From contig NZ_JACSQJ010000007.1 of the NCBI RefSeq assembly GCF_014836665.1, positions 105,143 through 169,142 on the forward strand: DNA of 64,000 nucleotides. The letters run 5' to 3'. A model generated the notes under the pieces. That model was not told the origin of the DNA. It worked only from the letters and a program-made list of their open reading frames with translations, and ran no database searches. A program made the translations under genes and the position numbers. Numbering within the stretch: the first letter of the stretch is position 1; the number at the start of each line of letters is the position of its first letter. This stretch comes from Luteimonas colneyensis (GTDB lineage: Bacteria; Pseudomonadota; Gammaproteobacteria; Xanthomonadales; Xanthomonadaceae). Below, piece after piece: positions 12,663-21,891 of this stretch.

Positions 12663-13253
12663 ATGGACAAGCGCTACGACCGCGACTATTTCGACCGCTG
12701 GTACCGCCGCGGCGGCATCGGCGGCGCGCAGCGCCTGGCGCGCAAGGTCGCGCTGGCGGTGGCCACGGCCGAATACCACCTCGAGCGCCCGCTGCGCACG
12801 GTGCTCGACGTCGGCTGCGGCGAGGGCGCCTGGCGGGCGCCGCTGCTGAAGCTGCGGCCGAAGCTGCGCTACCTCGGCTTCGACAGCAGCGAGTACGCCA
12901 TCGAACGCCACGGCGCGCGCCGCAACCTGCACTTCGCGCGCTTCGCCGACTTCGAACACCTGCGCCCCTGCCCGCCGGCCGACCTGGTGGTCTGCAGCGA
13001 CGTGCTGCATTACCTGAGGGCGCCCGAGATCGACCGCGGCCTGCCGGGGCTGGCGGAGCTCTGCGGCGGCGTCGCCTTCCTGGAGACCTTCGCCCGCGAG
13101 GACGCCGCCGAGGGCGACGAGGACGGTTTCATCGCGCGCCCGGGCGCGTTCTACCGGCGCCGCTTCGAGTCCGCGGGCTTCCGCGCCCTGGGCTCGCACT
13201 GCTGGCTGTCGCCGGCGCTGGCGCCGGGCGCGACGGCGCTGGAGCTGGCATGA
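12663..13253 (+). CDS. Class I SAM-dependent methyltransferase
   Basis: A 196-residue cytoplasmic protein with a complete SAM-binding Rossmann core: motif I VLDVGCGEGAW, an acidic residue after strand 2 (YLGFDSSEY), and motif IV DLVVCSDVLHYL. The N-terminus (DKRYDRDYFDRWYRR) is typical of small-molecule methyltransferases such as UbiG/Tam relatives. No substrate can be read from the sequence. The start at 12663 gives the usual family N-terminus; an in-frame extension to 12588 is Arg/Pro-rich and unlikely. Confidence 0.85.
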   Translation: MDKRYDRDYFDRWYRRGGIGGAQRLARKVALAVATAEYHLERPLRTVLDVGCGEGAWRAPLLKLRPKLRYLGFDSSEYAIERHGARRNLHFARFADFEHLRPCPPADLVVCSDVLHYLRAPEIDRGLPGLAELCGGVAFLETFAREDAAEGDEDGFIARPGAFYRRRFESAGFRALGSHCWLSPALAPGATALELA

Positions 13254-13360
13254 ACGGCCGGGCGGTCCCGCGGACCTGAACAGGCCTCCCACGCCGGGGG
13301 TCCTGTCGGTCACGGCAGCTGCGTTATGCTGCGCCGCACCAGGAACAGGGTCCTTCGCCG

Positions 13361-14647
13361 ATGATCTACCAGCTCCACGAACTCAACCGCCAGCTGCTCG
13401 CGCCGTTCACCCAGCTGGCGCAGGCGAACGCGAAGATCTTCGGGGCCGACGGCACCTGGCTGTCCTCGCTGCCCGGCGCCACCCGGATCGCCGCCGGCAA
13501 CGAGCTGCTGCACCGCATCGGCAAGGACTACGAGAAGCCCGAGTTCGCGATCCACCAGGTGGCGAAGGACGGCCACGACGTGCCGGTGGTGGAGAAGGTC
13601 GCGCTCGACAGGCCCTTCTGCCGGCTGCTGCGCTTCAAGCGCTACACCGACGACGCCGAGAACATCCTCGGCATGAAGGACCAGCCCACCGTGCTGGTGG
13701 TCGCGCCGCTCTCGGGCCACCACGCCACCCTGCTGCGCGACACCGTGCGCACCCTGTTGCCCGACCACAAGGTCTACATCACCGACTGGGTCGACGCGCG
13801 CATGGTGCCGAAGGAGGCCGGCGCGTTCACGCTCGACGACTACGTCGGCTACATCCAGGACTTCATCCGCCACATCGGCGCCGGGCGCCTGCACGTGGTG
13901 AGCGTCTGCCAGCCGACGGTCCCGGTGCTGGCCGCGATCTCGCTGATGGCCGCGCGCGGCGAGGACGTGCCGCGCTCGATGGTGATGATGGGCGGCCCGA
14001 TCGACACGCGGAACTCCCCGACCGCGGTCAACAACCTCGCGTCCACCCGCCCGCTGTGGTGGTTCGAGCAGAACGTGATCCACACCGTGCCGCCGAACTA
14101 TCCGGGCCGCGGCCGCCGCGTGTATCCCGGCTTCCTCCAGCACACCGGCTTCGTGGCGATGAACCCCGAGCGCCACTTCATGTCGCACTGGGACTTCTAC
14201 CAGGACCTGGTCAAGGGCGACCTGGAGGACGCGGCCTCGCACCGAAGGTTCTACGACGAATACAACGCCGTGCTCGACATGCCCGCCGAGTACTACCTCG
14301 ACACGATCCGCGTGGTGTTCCAGGAACACCTGCTGCCGCGCGGCGAATGGACCGTGGCCGGCGAGCGCGTCGATCCCGCGGCGATCACGGGCTGTGCGCT
14401 GATGACCATCGAGGGCGAGCTGGACGACATCTCCGGGCTGGGCCAGACCCGCGCCGCGCACGCCCTGTGCACGGGCGTCGCCGACGCCGACCGAGAGCAC
14501 TTCACGGTCGAGGGCGCCGGCCACTACGGCATCTTCAGCGGCCGCCGCTGGCGCACGCAGGTGTATCCGAAGGTGCGGGACTTCATCGCCGGCCACGATG
14601 AGCCGGCGACGAAGCCCGGGGCCACCGGCGCGGCGAAGCGCGGCTGA
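13361..14647 (+). CDS. phaZ: Intracellular polyhydroxyalkanoate depolymerase
   Basis: A 428-residue alpha/beta hydrolase of the intracellular PhaZ family, which mobilises PHB granules to hydroxybutyrate oligomers. The nucleophile elbow is the family-specific Cys form SVCQP (Cys183) instead of GxSxG. TDWVDARMVPKEAG and MMGGPIDTR are family blocks. GELDDISG and GAGHYGIFSGRRWR carry the likely acid and His of the triad. No signal peptide is present, as expected. No pha synthase genes are in the window. Confidence 0.92.
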   Translation: MIYQLHELNRQLLAPFTQLAQANAKIFGADGTWLSSLPGATRIAAGNELLHRIGKDYEKPEFAIHQVAKDGHDVPVVEKVALDRPFCRLLRFKRYTDDAENILGMKDQPTVLVVAPLSGHHATLLRDTVRTLLPDHKVYITDWVDARMVPKEAGAFTLDDYVGYIQDFIRHIGAGRLHVVSVCQPTVPVLAAISLMAARGEDVPRSMVMMGGPIDTRNSPTAVNNLASTRPLWWFEQNVIHTVPPNYPGRGRRVYPGFLQHTGFVAMNPERHFMSHWDFYQDLVKGDLEDAASHRRFYDEYNAVLDMPAEYYLDTIRVVFQEHLLPRGEWTVAGERVDPAAITGCALMTIEGELDDISGLGQTRAAHALCTGVADADREHFTVEGAGHYGIFSGRRWRTQVYPKVRDFIAGHDEPATKPGATGAAKRG

Positions 14648-14660
14648 CCCCCGCGACCGC

Positions 14661-15584
14661 TCAGGAGTACTGGGCGGTCTTCACCAGCAGGTGCTTGGCC
14701 AGCAGCCCGTGGCCGCGGCCGATCAGGCGCGCCAGGTGGAGGGTGGCGAACAGCAGCAGCACGCCGGCCACCAGCATCAGCACCAGCTCCCAGCCCTGCA
14801 GCGCGACGCCGTCGATGCCGACCAGCACCATGTCGTGCATGTCGAACCATTCTTCGGCCAGGCCGGTCCAGACCGCGATCGGCGCCAGCACGAAGCTCAG
14901 GCCCACGGCCAGCAGCGTCACCGCCAGGGTGAAGTAGGCCACGCCCAGCGGCAGCATCAGCAGCATGTACAGCAGCGTGCTCCAGGTGCGCGGGTCGGTG
15001 AACATGTCGCCGATGCGCTGCCAGATGCTGCGCCCGCGCGCCGAATACAGCGGCCGCCGCGGCATGCGTTCGCCCAGCATCACCTCCACGATCCGGCCCT
15101 CGACCAGCGACAGCACGCGCACCGAGCCGAAGAACAGGATCAGCAGCGGGATGCCGACCACGGTGATCGACAGTCCGGCGGCGGTGGAGAAGCCGGCCAC
15201 CACCCAGGTGAAATAGAAGACGCCCGTGGCCAGCGCCAGCACCATGTAGAACAGCGAGGCGTAGGTGCGAGGGTCGGCGACGACGCCGAAGAAGCGGCCG
15301 GCCAGCGACTTGCGTGGCCGCGGCACCGGCGAGCGCAGCGCGGTCTGCACGGTGGCCTCGGTGTCGCGGTAGATGTCGGCGACCTCGTCGGGCGCGCCGT
15401 AGCTGGACGCGACCGCGGCGATGACCTCGGCCTCGGACCTGCCCGGATTTTCGGCCAGCTCGGAGCGCAGGTATTCCTCGGCGTCGTAGAGCGCGTCCTG
15501 GATCATCGCCGGGTCGGCGCCGGCCAGCGCGCGGCGCAGCTGCTCCAGGTATTCGGGAATGGTGCGGGGCAGATGGGTGTTCAT
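14661..15584 (-). CDS. HAAS/DUF1700-type membrane protein with sensor domains
   Basis: A 307-residue protein. Residues 1-75 form a cytoplasmic helical domain of the HAAS/DUF1700 type (YLEQLRRALAGADP, IAAVASSYGAPDEVA). A long membrane part follows with two similar four-helix sensor-like units, each introduced by (D)PRTY/DPRTW, suggesting an internal duplication. Its start codon overlaps the stop of the PadR gene by four bases (ATGA), so the two are translationally coupled. PadR plus HAAS pairs usually form a regulatory unit responding to envelope or drug stress. Confidence 0.82.
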   Translation of the reverse strand: MNTHLPRTIPEYLEQLRRALAGADPAMIQDALYDAEEYLRSELAENPGRSEAEVIAAVASSYGAPDEVADIYRDTEATVQTALRSPVPRPRKSLAGRFFGVVADPRTYASLFYMVLALATGVFYFTWVVAGFSTAAGLSITVVGIPLLILFFGSVRVLSLVEGRIVEVMLGERMPRRPLYSARGRSIWQRIGDMFTDPRTWSTLLYMLLMLPLGVAYFTLAVTLLAVGLSFVLAPIAVWTGLAEEWFDMHDMVLVGIDGVALQGWELVLMLVAGVLLLFATLHLARLIGRGHGLLAKHLLVKTAQYS

Positions 15585-15961
15585 GGGGTCCCCTCCAGGA
15601 CGGTGTCGACTGAGTCGCGGGTCGCGCGCCAGGCGGCGGCCCATTCGCGCAGGGCGTCGCGCCCGGCGTCGGTGATCCGGTAGTAGCGTCGCGGCGGCCC
15701 GGCATCCGACGGCCCGACGTGGCTGGCCAGGAAGGCCGCGCCCTCCAGGTTGCGCAGCACGGGATACAGCGCGCTCTGCTTGCCGCTCAGCACGCCCTCG
15801 CCGAAGCGCTCCAGGGTCTTCGCGATCTGGTAGCCGTACATCGGCTCGCCGGCGCGGGACAGCACCGCGAGCAGGGCCAGCGCCACCACGCCCGAGCTCA
15901 GCTCGCGCTGGAACTTGCGCAGGGCGGCTTCGATGTCCGGCGGTGGCGACTGTTCGACCAT
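15581..15961 (-). CDS. PadR family transcriptional regulator
   Basis: A 126-residue winged-helix regulator. The PadR core is evident in [33 protein letters not shown] and [17 protein letters not shown], with a short C-terminal dimerisation helix. It heads an operon with the HAAS-type membrane protein and is read divergently from a cyclophilin gene. The 100-base shared region contains a short AT-rich stretch (CCATATAGTGAATG) that could be its own operator, though I see no convincing palindrome. The start at 15961 is the only Met ahead of the DNA-binding helices. Confidence 0.9.
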   Translation of the reverse strand: MVEQSPPPDIEAALRKFQRELSSGVVALALLAVLSRAGEPMYGYQIAKTLERFGEGVLSGKQSALYPVLRNLEGAAFLASHVGPSDAGPPRRYYRITDAGRDALREWAAAWRATRDSVDTVLEGTP

Positions 15962-16061
15962 GCCTCGATGCTATTGCGAACTTCCATATAGTGAATGTGC
16001 CGATAGTCAGCCAGGCACCGGGATGGGCAACAATCCGGGCCTTCCCACCGGAGTTCCCGCC

Positions 16062-16994
16062 ATGGATCGAAGCCGCCGCGTCCGCCTGCTGCCCATGCTT
16101 GCCGCCCTGCTGGCAGCCCCCGCGGCCGGTGCCGCCGAGCCTGTCGCGGTCGAGGCACCGGAGCGTCCGAAGACGACGCAGGAGCTGCTCGACGCATCGC
16201 TGCCGACGGACTGGCGCCGCCCGGACCCCGGCAACACCCTGTACATGGAGCTCGACGGCGGCCGCGTGGTGATCGAACTCGCGCCCGACTTCGCCCCGGC
16301 GCACGTGGCCAACATCCGCACGCTGGCCAGGCAGGGGTTCTGGGACGGGCTGACCATCTACCGCTCGCAGGACAACTTCGTGGTCCAGTTCGGCGATCTG
16401 GTCGACGAGGGCGGCACGCCACGGCCGCTTGGCGACGCAAAGCCGGCGCTGCCCGCCGAGTTCTCCCGCCCGTCCGACGGCCTCGCCTTCCACGCCCTGC
16501 CCGACCGCGACGGCTGGGCGCCGCAGACCGGGTTTGCCGCGGGCTTTCCCGCCGCGCGCGACCCGGCGGCGGGCCAGGCCTGGATGGCGCACTGCTACGG
16601 CACGTTGGGCGCGGGCCGCGACGCCGCGCCGGACTCCAGCACCGGCGCCGAGCTCTACGTCGTCACCGGCCAGTCGCCGCGCCAGCTCGACCGCAACATC
16701 ACCCAGGTCGGCCGCGTGCTGCACGGCATGGAGCTGCTGAGCGTGGTGCCGCGCGGCACCGGCCCGCTGGGCTTCCACGAGGACGCCGCGAAGCGGGTGC
16801 CGATCAAGGCCGTGCGCCTCGCATCCGAGGTGCCCGAAGGCGAGCGCACCGACCTGCAGGTGCTGCGCACCGACACGCCGCTGTTCGACGCGGTGGTCGA
16901 ATCGCGCCGCAACCGCCGCGACGGCTGGTACGTACAGCCCGCGGGGCATATCGACCTGTGCAACATCACCGTGCCGGTGCGGATCGCGGACTGA
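16062..16994 (+). CDS. Periplasmic cyclophilin-type peptidyl-prolyl isomerase
   Basis: A 310-residue protein with a signal peptide (cleavage after GAA, about residue 20). It has a cyclophilin fold: [41 protein letters not shown], then a long insertion, and [20 protein letters not shown] with [11 protein letters not shown]. It should catalyse proline isomerisation in exported proteins. It is larger than the compact 190-residue cyclophilins because of an insertion of about 60 residues and a C-terminal extension. The chosen start places the hydrophobic leader at the N-terminus. Confidence 0.88.
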   Translation: MDRSRRVRLLPMLAALLAAPAAGAAEPVAVEAPERPKTTQELLDASLPTDWRRPDPGNTLYMELDGGRVVIELAPDFAPAHVANIRTLARQGFWDGLTIYRSQDNFVVQFGDLVDEGGTPRPLGDAKPALPAEFSRPSDGLAFHALPDRDGWAPQTGFAAGFPAARDPAAGQAWMAHCYGTLGAGRDAAPDSSTGAELYVVTGQSPRQLDRNITQVGRVLHGMELLSVVPRGTGPLGFHEDAAKRVPIKAVRLASEVPEGERTDLQVLRTDTPLFDAVVESRRNRRDGWYVQPAGHIDLCNITVPVRIAD

Positions 16995-17087
16995 GTCGCG
17001 GTCCCGTCACGCGGCCTTGGCCGGCGGCTTCCTAGCCTGCAGAGCACGCATCGACTCCCCACGACTGCATCCCAGAGGACCCCCACG

Positions 17088-17384
17088 ATGGCCCTGCTCC
17101 GCATCCGCCTCACCGGCAGCGACGACACCGCGCGCGCCGTCATCAACCTGCTGCAGAGCCTCGACGGCATCGAGCACGTCGAGGAGATCGACGACCTGAT
17201 GCCGCAGCTCGACGACGCCGACTCCAGCTCCGCCGGGCTCAGCGACGTGGGCGGCCCGCAGGGCCACACCATCGAGATCGATGCGCCCAACGCCTCGACC
17301 GCCCGCCGCGTGCGCGAGGCGGTGGAAGCACTGGCCTTCGATCTCGATGCGCTGGTGGAGTTCGACGAGGAAGACGAGGACTGA
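17088..17384 (+). CDS. Small acidic hypothetical protein
   Basis: A 98-residue cytoplasmic protein that I do not recognise. It has no signal peptide or membrane segment. The start MALLRIRLTGSDDTARAV and the helix ASTARRVREAVEALAFDLD suggest a small alpha/beta fold of the ferredoxin-like kind. The C-terminus is strongly acidic (EFDEEDED). GC skew and codon use match the neighbours, and AGAGGA lies ahead of the start, so it is likely a real gene. Confidence 0.7.
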   Translation: MALLRIRLTGSDDTARAVINLLQSLDGIEHVEEIDDLMPQLDDADSSSAGLSDVGGPQGHTIEIDAPNASTARRVREAVEALAFDLDALVEFDEEDED

Positions 17385-17405
17385 CGCCGCCGTCCCGCGC
17401 GAGGC

Positions 17406-17759
17406 TCAGAAGCTCGCGCCGTCCACCGGCGTCACCTTCAGCGCCGAAAGATCGACGTCGGGCACGCAGCGCAGGTTCACCGCCGCCATCTCCGCGCCGC
17501 TGCGCGGATCGGCGCCCTCGCTGAAGGGCGCGATGCCGCAGGTCGGGCAGAAGTGGTGCCGGATCGCATGCCGGTTGAAGGTGTAGGTGCGCAGCGCGGA
17601 CTCTGGCGTGGACAGCGTCAGCGCCGCGCGCGGGAAGAAGGCCAGCAGGCTGCCTCGCCTGCGGCACATCGAGCAGTTGCAGTCGATCGCCTCTGTGATC
17701 GCCTCGGCTTCGAGTTCGAACGCGATGCCGCCGCAGTGGCAGCCGCCCTGGTAGTTCAT
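17406..17759 (-). CDS. GFA/CENP-V family zinc protein
   Basis: A 117-residue protein of the glutathione-dependent formaldehyde-activating (GFA) fold. The zinc-binding Cys set is complete: CHCGG near the N-terminus, CNCSMCRRRG in the middle and FCPTCGIAPF near residue 80. Family members bind zinc and may catalyse S-hydroxymethylglutathione formation, although the function of most is unproven. The gene is divergent from the DUF885 lipoprotein gene. Confidence 0.9.
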   Translation of the reverse strand: MNYQGGCHCGGIAFELEAEAITEAIDCNCSMCRRRGSLLAFFPRAALTLSTPESALRTYTFNRHAIRHHFCPTCGIAPFSEGADPRSGAEMAAVNLRCVPDVDLSALKVTPVDGASF

Positions 17760-17865
17760 GCCCCGCCCTCCGTATGGCCAGAACGGCCACGGTAAACGAT
17801 CGGCCCGGGCGCGGGCACCCGGGCGCGGACTATCCTGCGCGCCTGTCCAGATCCCGAGCGCCCGC

Positions 17866-19680
17866 ATGTCCCGACCGCTGATCACCGTCTCCCTCCTCGC
17901 GCTGGCGCTGGCCGCCTGCCAGGGCCAGTCCCCCGCGCCGGCCGCCGGCGATCCAGCCGCGGCCACCGCGACGGCCGTGGACAGCGAACAGGACCGCGCC
18001 TTCGCCGCGCTGGCGGCGCGCTACCTGGACGAAGGCCTGGCGCTGTCGCCGGTCGCGGCCACCCAGATCGGCGACCATCGCTTCGACGCCGAACTCGACG
18101 ACCTCGGTGCCGCCGGCCGCAAGGCCTCGGCGGACTGGACGCGCACCATGCTGGCCGGGCTCGAGGCCATCGACGCGGCCGCGCTCTCGCGCGAGCACCA
18201 GGTCGACGCGCTCATCCTGCGCAACCAGCTCGAAGGCAGCCTGTGGGACCTCGAGACCATGCAGTCCTGGGCCTGGGACCCGCAGGTCTACAGCGGCCTG
18301 GCCGGCGGCGCGATCTACAGCCTGATGGCGCGCGAGTTCGCGCCGATGCCCGAGCGGCTGAAGTCGGCGGCCGCGCGCATGGAGAAGATCCCGGCGCTGC
18401 TGGCGCAGGCCCGCGAGAACCTCGACCCGGCACGGGTACCGAAGACGCACGCCGAGACCGTGGCGCGCCAGAACCGCGGCATCTTCACCCTGGTCGACAC
18501 CTTCATCACCCCGAACGCGGACCAGCTGCAGGGCGCCGACCGCGAGCGCCTCGACGCCGCCATCGCCGCGCTGCGCACCGCGGTGGAGGAGCACCAGGCC
18601 TGGCTCGACGGCACCCTGGTGCCCAACGCCAAGGGTGACTTCCGCATCGGCGCCGAGCGCTACGACCAGAAGCTGCGCTTCTCGCTGAACTCCTCGCTCG
18701 GCCGCGAGGAGATCCGCAGCCGCGCCGAGGCCGAGCTGGCGCGCGTGCGCGACGAAATGTACGCCGTGGCGAAGATCGTGCTGAAGGATCGCGCGGGCGC
18801 GCCGGAGACGCCGGACCAGCCCAGCGAGGACCAGCGCCAGGCCGCGATCGAGGCGGCGATGGAGCTGGCCAACGAGGACCGCCCCGGTCGCGACGAGGTC
18901 GTCGACTTCGCGAAGCACACGCTCGAGGTCGCCACCGACTTCGTCCGCGCCCACGACATCGTGACCGTGCCCGACGATCCGGTGAAGATCATCCTGATGC
19001 CGGAGTTCCAGCGCGGCTTCTCGGTCGCCTACTGCGATTCGCCCGGCCCGCTCGACAAGGGCCTGGACACCTACTATGCGATCTCGCCGATCCCCGACGA
19101 CTGGAACGACGGCCAGGTCACCTCGTTCCTGCGCGAATACAACAAGCGCATGATCCACGTGCTCACCATCCACGAGGCGATGCCGGGGCACTACCTGGAA
19201 GGCGCGCACTCGGCCAACCATCCCTCGACCCTGCGCGCCGCGCTGCGCTCGGGTCCCTTCGCCGAAGGCTGGGCGGTATACACCGAGCGCGTGCTGGCCG
19301 ACGCCGGCTACCTCGACCACGACCCGCTGTTCCGGCTCATGCAGCTGAAGTTCTACGCGCGCTCGGTCGGCAACGCCATCCTCGACCAGGGCATCCACGT
19401 CGAGAACTGGACGAAGGAGCAGGCGATGGACCTGATGGTGCGCCGCACCTTCCAGCAGCAGAGCGAGGCCGAGGGCAAGTGGATCCGCGCGCAGCTGTCG
19501 TCGACCCAGCTGGCGACCTACTTCGTCGGCGCGCAGGAGCACTTCGACATGCGCCGCGCCGCCGAGGACAAGGCCGGCGAGGCGTTCGACATGAAGCAGT
19601 ACCACGACCGCGTGCTCGCCCAGGGCGCGCCTCCGGTGCGCTTCGCACGCCAGCTGCTGCTGGACGAACCGATCAGGTAG
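17866..19680 (+). CDS. DUF885 family lipoprotein, putative metallopeptidase
   Basis: A 604-residue protein with a lipoprotein signal (LALAAC, Cys about 17). The all-helical DUF885 domain fills the rest, with the putative zinc site HEAMPGHYLEG near residue 435 and EGWAVYTERVL downstream. Proteins of this family are thought to be periplasmic peptidases related to M32-like folds, but biochemical evidence is thin. A second DUF885 protein is encoded at 54019-55854; the two differ in N-terminus and in the motif (HECSPGH there). A GC-rich hairpin follows the stop. Confidence 0.88.
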   Translation: MSRPLITVSLLALALAACQGQSPAPAAGDPAAATATAVDSEQDRAFAALAARYLDEGLALSPVAATQIGDHRFDAELDDLGAAGRKASADWTRTMLAGLEAIDAAALSREHQVDALILRNQLEGSLWDLETMQSWAWDPQVYSGLAGGAIYSLMAREFAPMPERLKSAAARMEKIPALLAQARENLDPARVPKTHAETVARQNRGIFTLVDTFITPNADQLQGADRERLDAAIAALRTAVEEHQAWLDGTLVPNAKGDFRIGAERYDQKLRFSLNSSLGREEIRSRAEAELARVRDEMYAVAKIVLKDRAGAPETPDQPSEDQRQAAIEAAMELANEDRPGRDEVVDFAKHTLEVATDFVRAHDIVTVPDDPVKIILMPEFQRGFSVAYCDSPGPLDKGLDTYYAISPIPDDWNDGQVTSFLREYNKRMIHVLTIHEAMPGHYLEGAHSANHPSTLRAALRSGPFAEGWAVYTERVLADAGYLDHDPLFRLMQLKFYARSVGNAILDQGIHVENWTKEQAMDLMVRRTFQQQSEAEGKWIRAQLSSTQLATYFVGAQEHFDMRRAAEDKAGEAFDMKQYHDRVLAQGAPPVRFARQLLLDEPIR

Positions 19681-19699
19681 CGGGTCTCGCGGGCGTTGC

Positions 19700-19728
19700 C
19701 CCCGTCCCCGCCATGAGGGGGGGCGGGG
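19700..19728. terminator. Possible bidirectional hairpin terminator
   Basis: CCCCGTCCCC (19700-19709) pairs with GGGGGCGGGG (19719-19728), one T-G pair included, between two convergent genes whose stops are 58 bases apart. There is no T tract on either strand, so the role is inferred from position and stem strength. Confidence 0.4.
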
Positions 19729-19738
19729 CAGTCCCCGC

Positions 19739-21337
19739 CTAGTCCTTCCCGACCGGCACCAGCCGCAGGTCGTGGAAGTCGAAGCTGAAATCGGTCAGCG
19801 GCGACACCGCCTCCATCCGCGCGCCCAGCACCCTGCCATCCTGGTCGAGGCTGAAGTTGACGAAGGCGTCCGCGTTCAGCGTTCGGTCGTCCCAGCGCAC
19901 GATGAAGCTGTCGTGCTGCCAGTGCTCGAGCGTCCCCACCAGCTGCGGCGTGCGGCTGAAGCGCATGCGCAGGCCGCGGCCGTCCTGTTCCACGACCACG
20001 TCGCCGTACCAGGGGTCGGCATAGGTCGCTGCGTAGCCGCGCAGCGGCAGCGACGGCTTCGACTTCGCGTCGCGCGCGGCCACGTGCTTCGCCCAGTCCT
20101 CCTCGGCCCTGTCGCCGCCCTTGCCCACCGCGGCGGCGTAGGCCGCCACCCAGTCGGTGGCCGGCGCATCCATGTAGGCGTCGAGCACGTGCATGGTCAC
20201 CGCGTTGAAGGCCGCGCCGGCCTCCTGGTTGGTCAGCACCACCACGCCCAGGTCGAGCTCCGGAACCAGGGTCAGGCGCGACACCATGCCCGGCCAGCCG
20301 CCGGTGTGCCAGACCAGCCGGCGGCCCCGGTAGTCGCTCAGGCTCCAGGCCTCGCCGTAGCCGGCGAAATTCGGCTTTGTGGCGGCCAGCTCAGGCACCG
20401 CCGGCGCGCGGATCGGGATCGGCGTCACCAGGGTCCACATCGCCTCGTGGCGCTTCGCGCTGAACAGCCGCTTCGCGTCCTCGCCCTCGCCTTCCAGCAC
20501 GCCGCCATCAAGCTGCACGCGCATCCACTTCGCCATGTCGTTGACGCTGGAGTAGATGCCGCCGGCCGCGGTGTTGTTCGACCACGACATCGCCGGCACC
20601 GGCTCCGGATCGCCGGTGAATCCAGGCCGCGCGTGGCCCATGGCGACGTTGGTGTCGCTCGGGCGCAGCGCGTTGCTGTCGATGCGCGTGGAGGCCATGC
20701 CCACCGGCTCGAACAGGCGCGTGCGCACGAAGTCCGCGTAGCGTTCGCCCGAGACCTCCTCGATCACCAGCTGGGCGACGGCATAGAGCACATTGTCGTA
20801 GGCGTAGCGGTCGCGGAAGCCGCCTTCGATCGGCACGTTGGCCAGGCGCTCGACCACCTCGCGCGTGTCGTAGTCGCTCGGCGGCCAGAACAGCAGGTCG
20901 CCGGCGCCGAGGCCCAGGCCGCTGCGGTGCACCAGCAGGTCGCGGATGCGCATCTCGCGCGTCACGTAGGCGTCGGCCATGCGGAACCACGGCAGGTGGT
21001 CGATGACGCGGTCGTCCATGTCGAGCTTGCCCTCGTCGGCGAGGATCGACAGCGAGGCGGACGTGAAGGCCTTGGTGATCGAGGCGATCGAGAACAGGGT
21101 GTCGCCGTCGACCTTCCCCGGCTTGCCGACCTCGCGCTCGCCCCAGCCGCCGGCGAACACCAGCTCGCCGTCCTTGACCACGGCAACGGCGATGCCGGGC
21201 ACCTTGAAGGCTTCGCGCACCGATTCGACCTGCGCGTCCAGGCCCGCCAGGGCGGGCGGAAGCGGTTCGTTCGCGCCCACGCGCGGCGCGGCGGAAAGCA
21301 GCAGCAGGGAAACAGCGGCCACGAGCGGCTTCGACAT
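19739..21337 (-). CDS. Beta-lactamase-family serine hydrolase (class C/esterase type)
   Basis: A 532-residue exported protein with a signal peptide (about 1-22). The N-terminal 370 residues are a class C-type serine hydrolase domain: SIASITKAF carries the SxxK nucleophile, YDN serves as the YxN motif, and WHTGGWPG as the third box. The last 130 residues form a DUF3471-like beta domain (LRGYAATYADPWYGDVVVEQ). Such proteins are usually D-aminopeptidases or esterases rather than true beta-lactamases. The start at 21337 opens directly into the leader. Confidence 0.88.
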   Translation of the reverse strand: MSKPLVAAVSLLLLSAAPRVGANEPLPPALAGLDAQVESVREAFKVPGIAVAVVKDGELVFAGGWGEREVGKPGKVDGDTLFSIASITKAFTSASLSILADEGKLDMDDRVIDHLPWFRMADAYVTREMRIRDLLVHRSGLGLGAGDLLFWPPSDYDTREVVERLANVPIEGGFRDRYAYDNVLYAVAQLVIEEVSGERYADFVRTRLFEPVGMASTRIDSNALRPSDTNVAMGHARPGFTGDPEPVPAMSWSNNTAAGGIYSSVNDMAKWMRVQLDGGVLEGEGEDAKRLFSAKRHEAMWTLVTPIPIRAPAVPELAATKPNFAGYGEAWSLSDYRGRRLVWHTGGWPGMVSRLTLVPELDLGVVVLTNQEAGAAFNAVTMHVLDAYMDAPATDWVAAYAAAVGKGGDRAEEDWAKHVAARDAKSKPSLPLRGYAATYADPWYGDVVVEQDGRGLRMRFSRTPQLVGTLEHWQHDSFIVRWDDRTLNADAFVNFSLDQDGRVLGARMEAVSPLTDFSFDFHDLRLVPVGKD

Positions 21338-21458
21338 GTCTGAATACCCGGATGGACTGGGCGCCAGTATCGAGTGCGGGCGCCCGCGCGCCAAGCGTGC
21401 GCAGGCACGCGGCTTGCCCTAACCTGCGACGCACGCCCGTTCCCGCAGGAGCCGCGCC

Positions 21459-21890
21459 ATGGCAGGACCCGCAGACACCACCGCGACCATCATTCCCTGC
21501 CTGCGTTACCGCGACGCGCCCGCCGCGATCGACTGGCTCTGCCGCGCCTTCGGCTTCGAACGCCACGCGGTGTACGCCGAGGGCGACACCGTCCACCACG
21601 CCCAGCTGGTCTTCGGCAACGGCATGGTGATGCTCGGCTCGGCCGACACCGCGAGCGAGTGGGGCCGGCGCATCGCCCAGCCCGGCGACATCGGCGGCCT
21701 CGAGACGCAGAGTCCCTGCGTGGTGGTGGCCGACGTCGATGCGCACTACGCGCGCGCGGTCGCCGCCGGCGCCGAGCTGGTCCAGGACATCGCCGACCAG
21801 GACTACGGCGGCCGCGGCTATTCCTGTCGCGACCCGGAGGGCCACCTGTGGTGGTTCGGCAGCTACGATCCGTGGAAGGCGGAAGGCTGA
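21459..21890 (+). CDS. VOC family protein
   Basis: A 143-residue vicinal-oxygen-chelate fold protein with two beta-alpha-beta-beta-beta modules (IIPCLRYRDAPAAIDWLCRAFGF and VVVADVDAHYARAVAAGAEL). It ends in the typical DPEGHLWWFGSYDPW. Related proteins act as glyoxalase-like or bleomycin-resistance-like enzymes; the exact role is unknown. The stop is one base before the start of the DUF72 gene, so the two form an operon. Confidence 0.88.
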   Translation: MAGPADTTATIIPCLRYRDAPAAIDWLCRAFGFERHAVYAEGDTVHHAQLVFGNGMVMLGSADTASEWGRRIAQPGDIGGLETQSPCVVVADVDAHYARAVAAGAELVQDIADQDYGGRGYSCRDPEGHLWWFGSYDPWKAEG

Positions 21891-21891
21891 C

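Noticed and set aside
15962..16061. PadR operator palindrome in the divergent region
   Set aside because: The best inverted match around the AT-rich stretch covers only about six of eleven positions, no better than chance.
17758..17865. Upstream extension of the DUF885 lipoprotein gene
   Set aside because: The frame is open, but the lipoprotein signal peptide begins at the Met at 17866 and the extra residues are Pro/Arg-rich.
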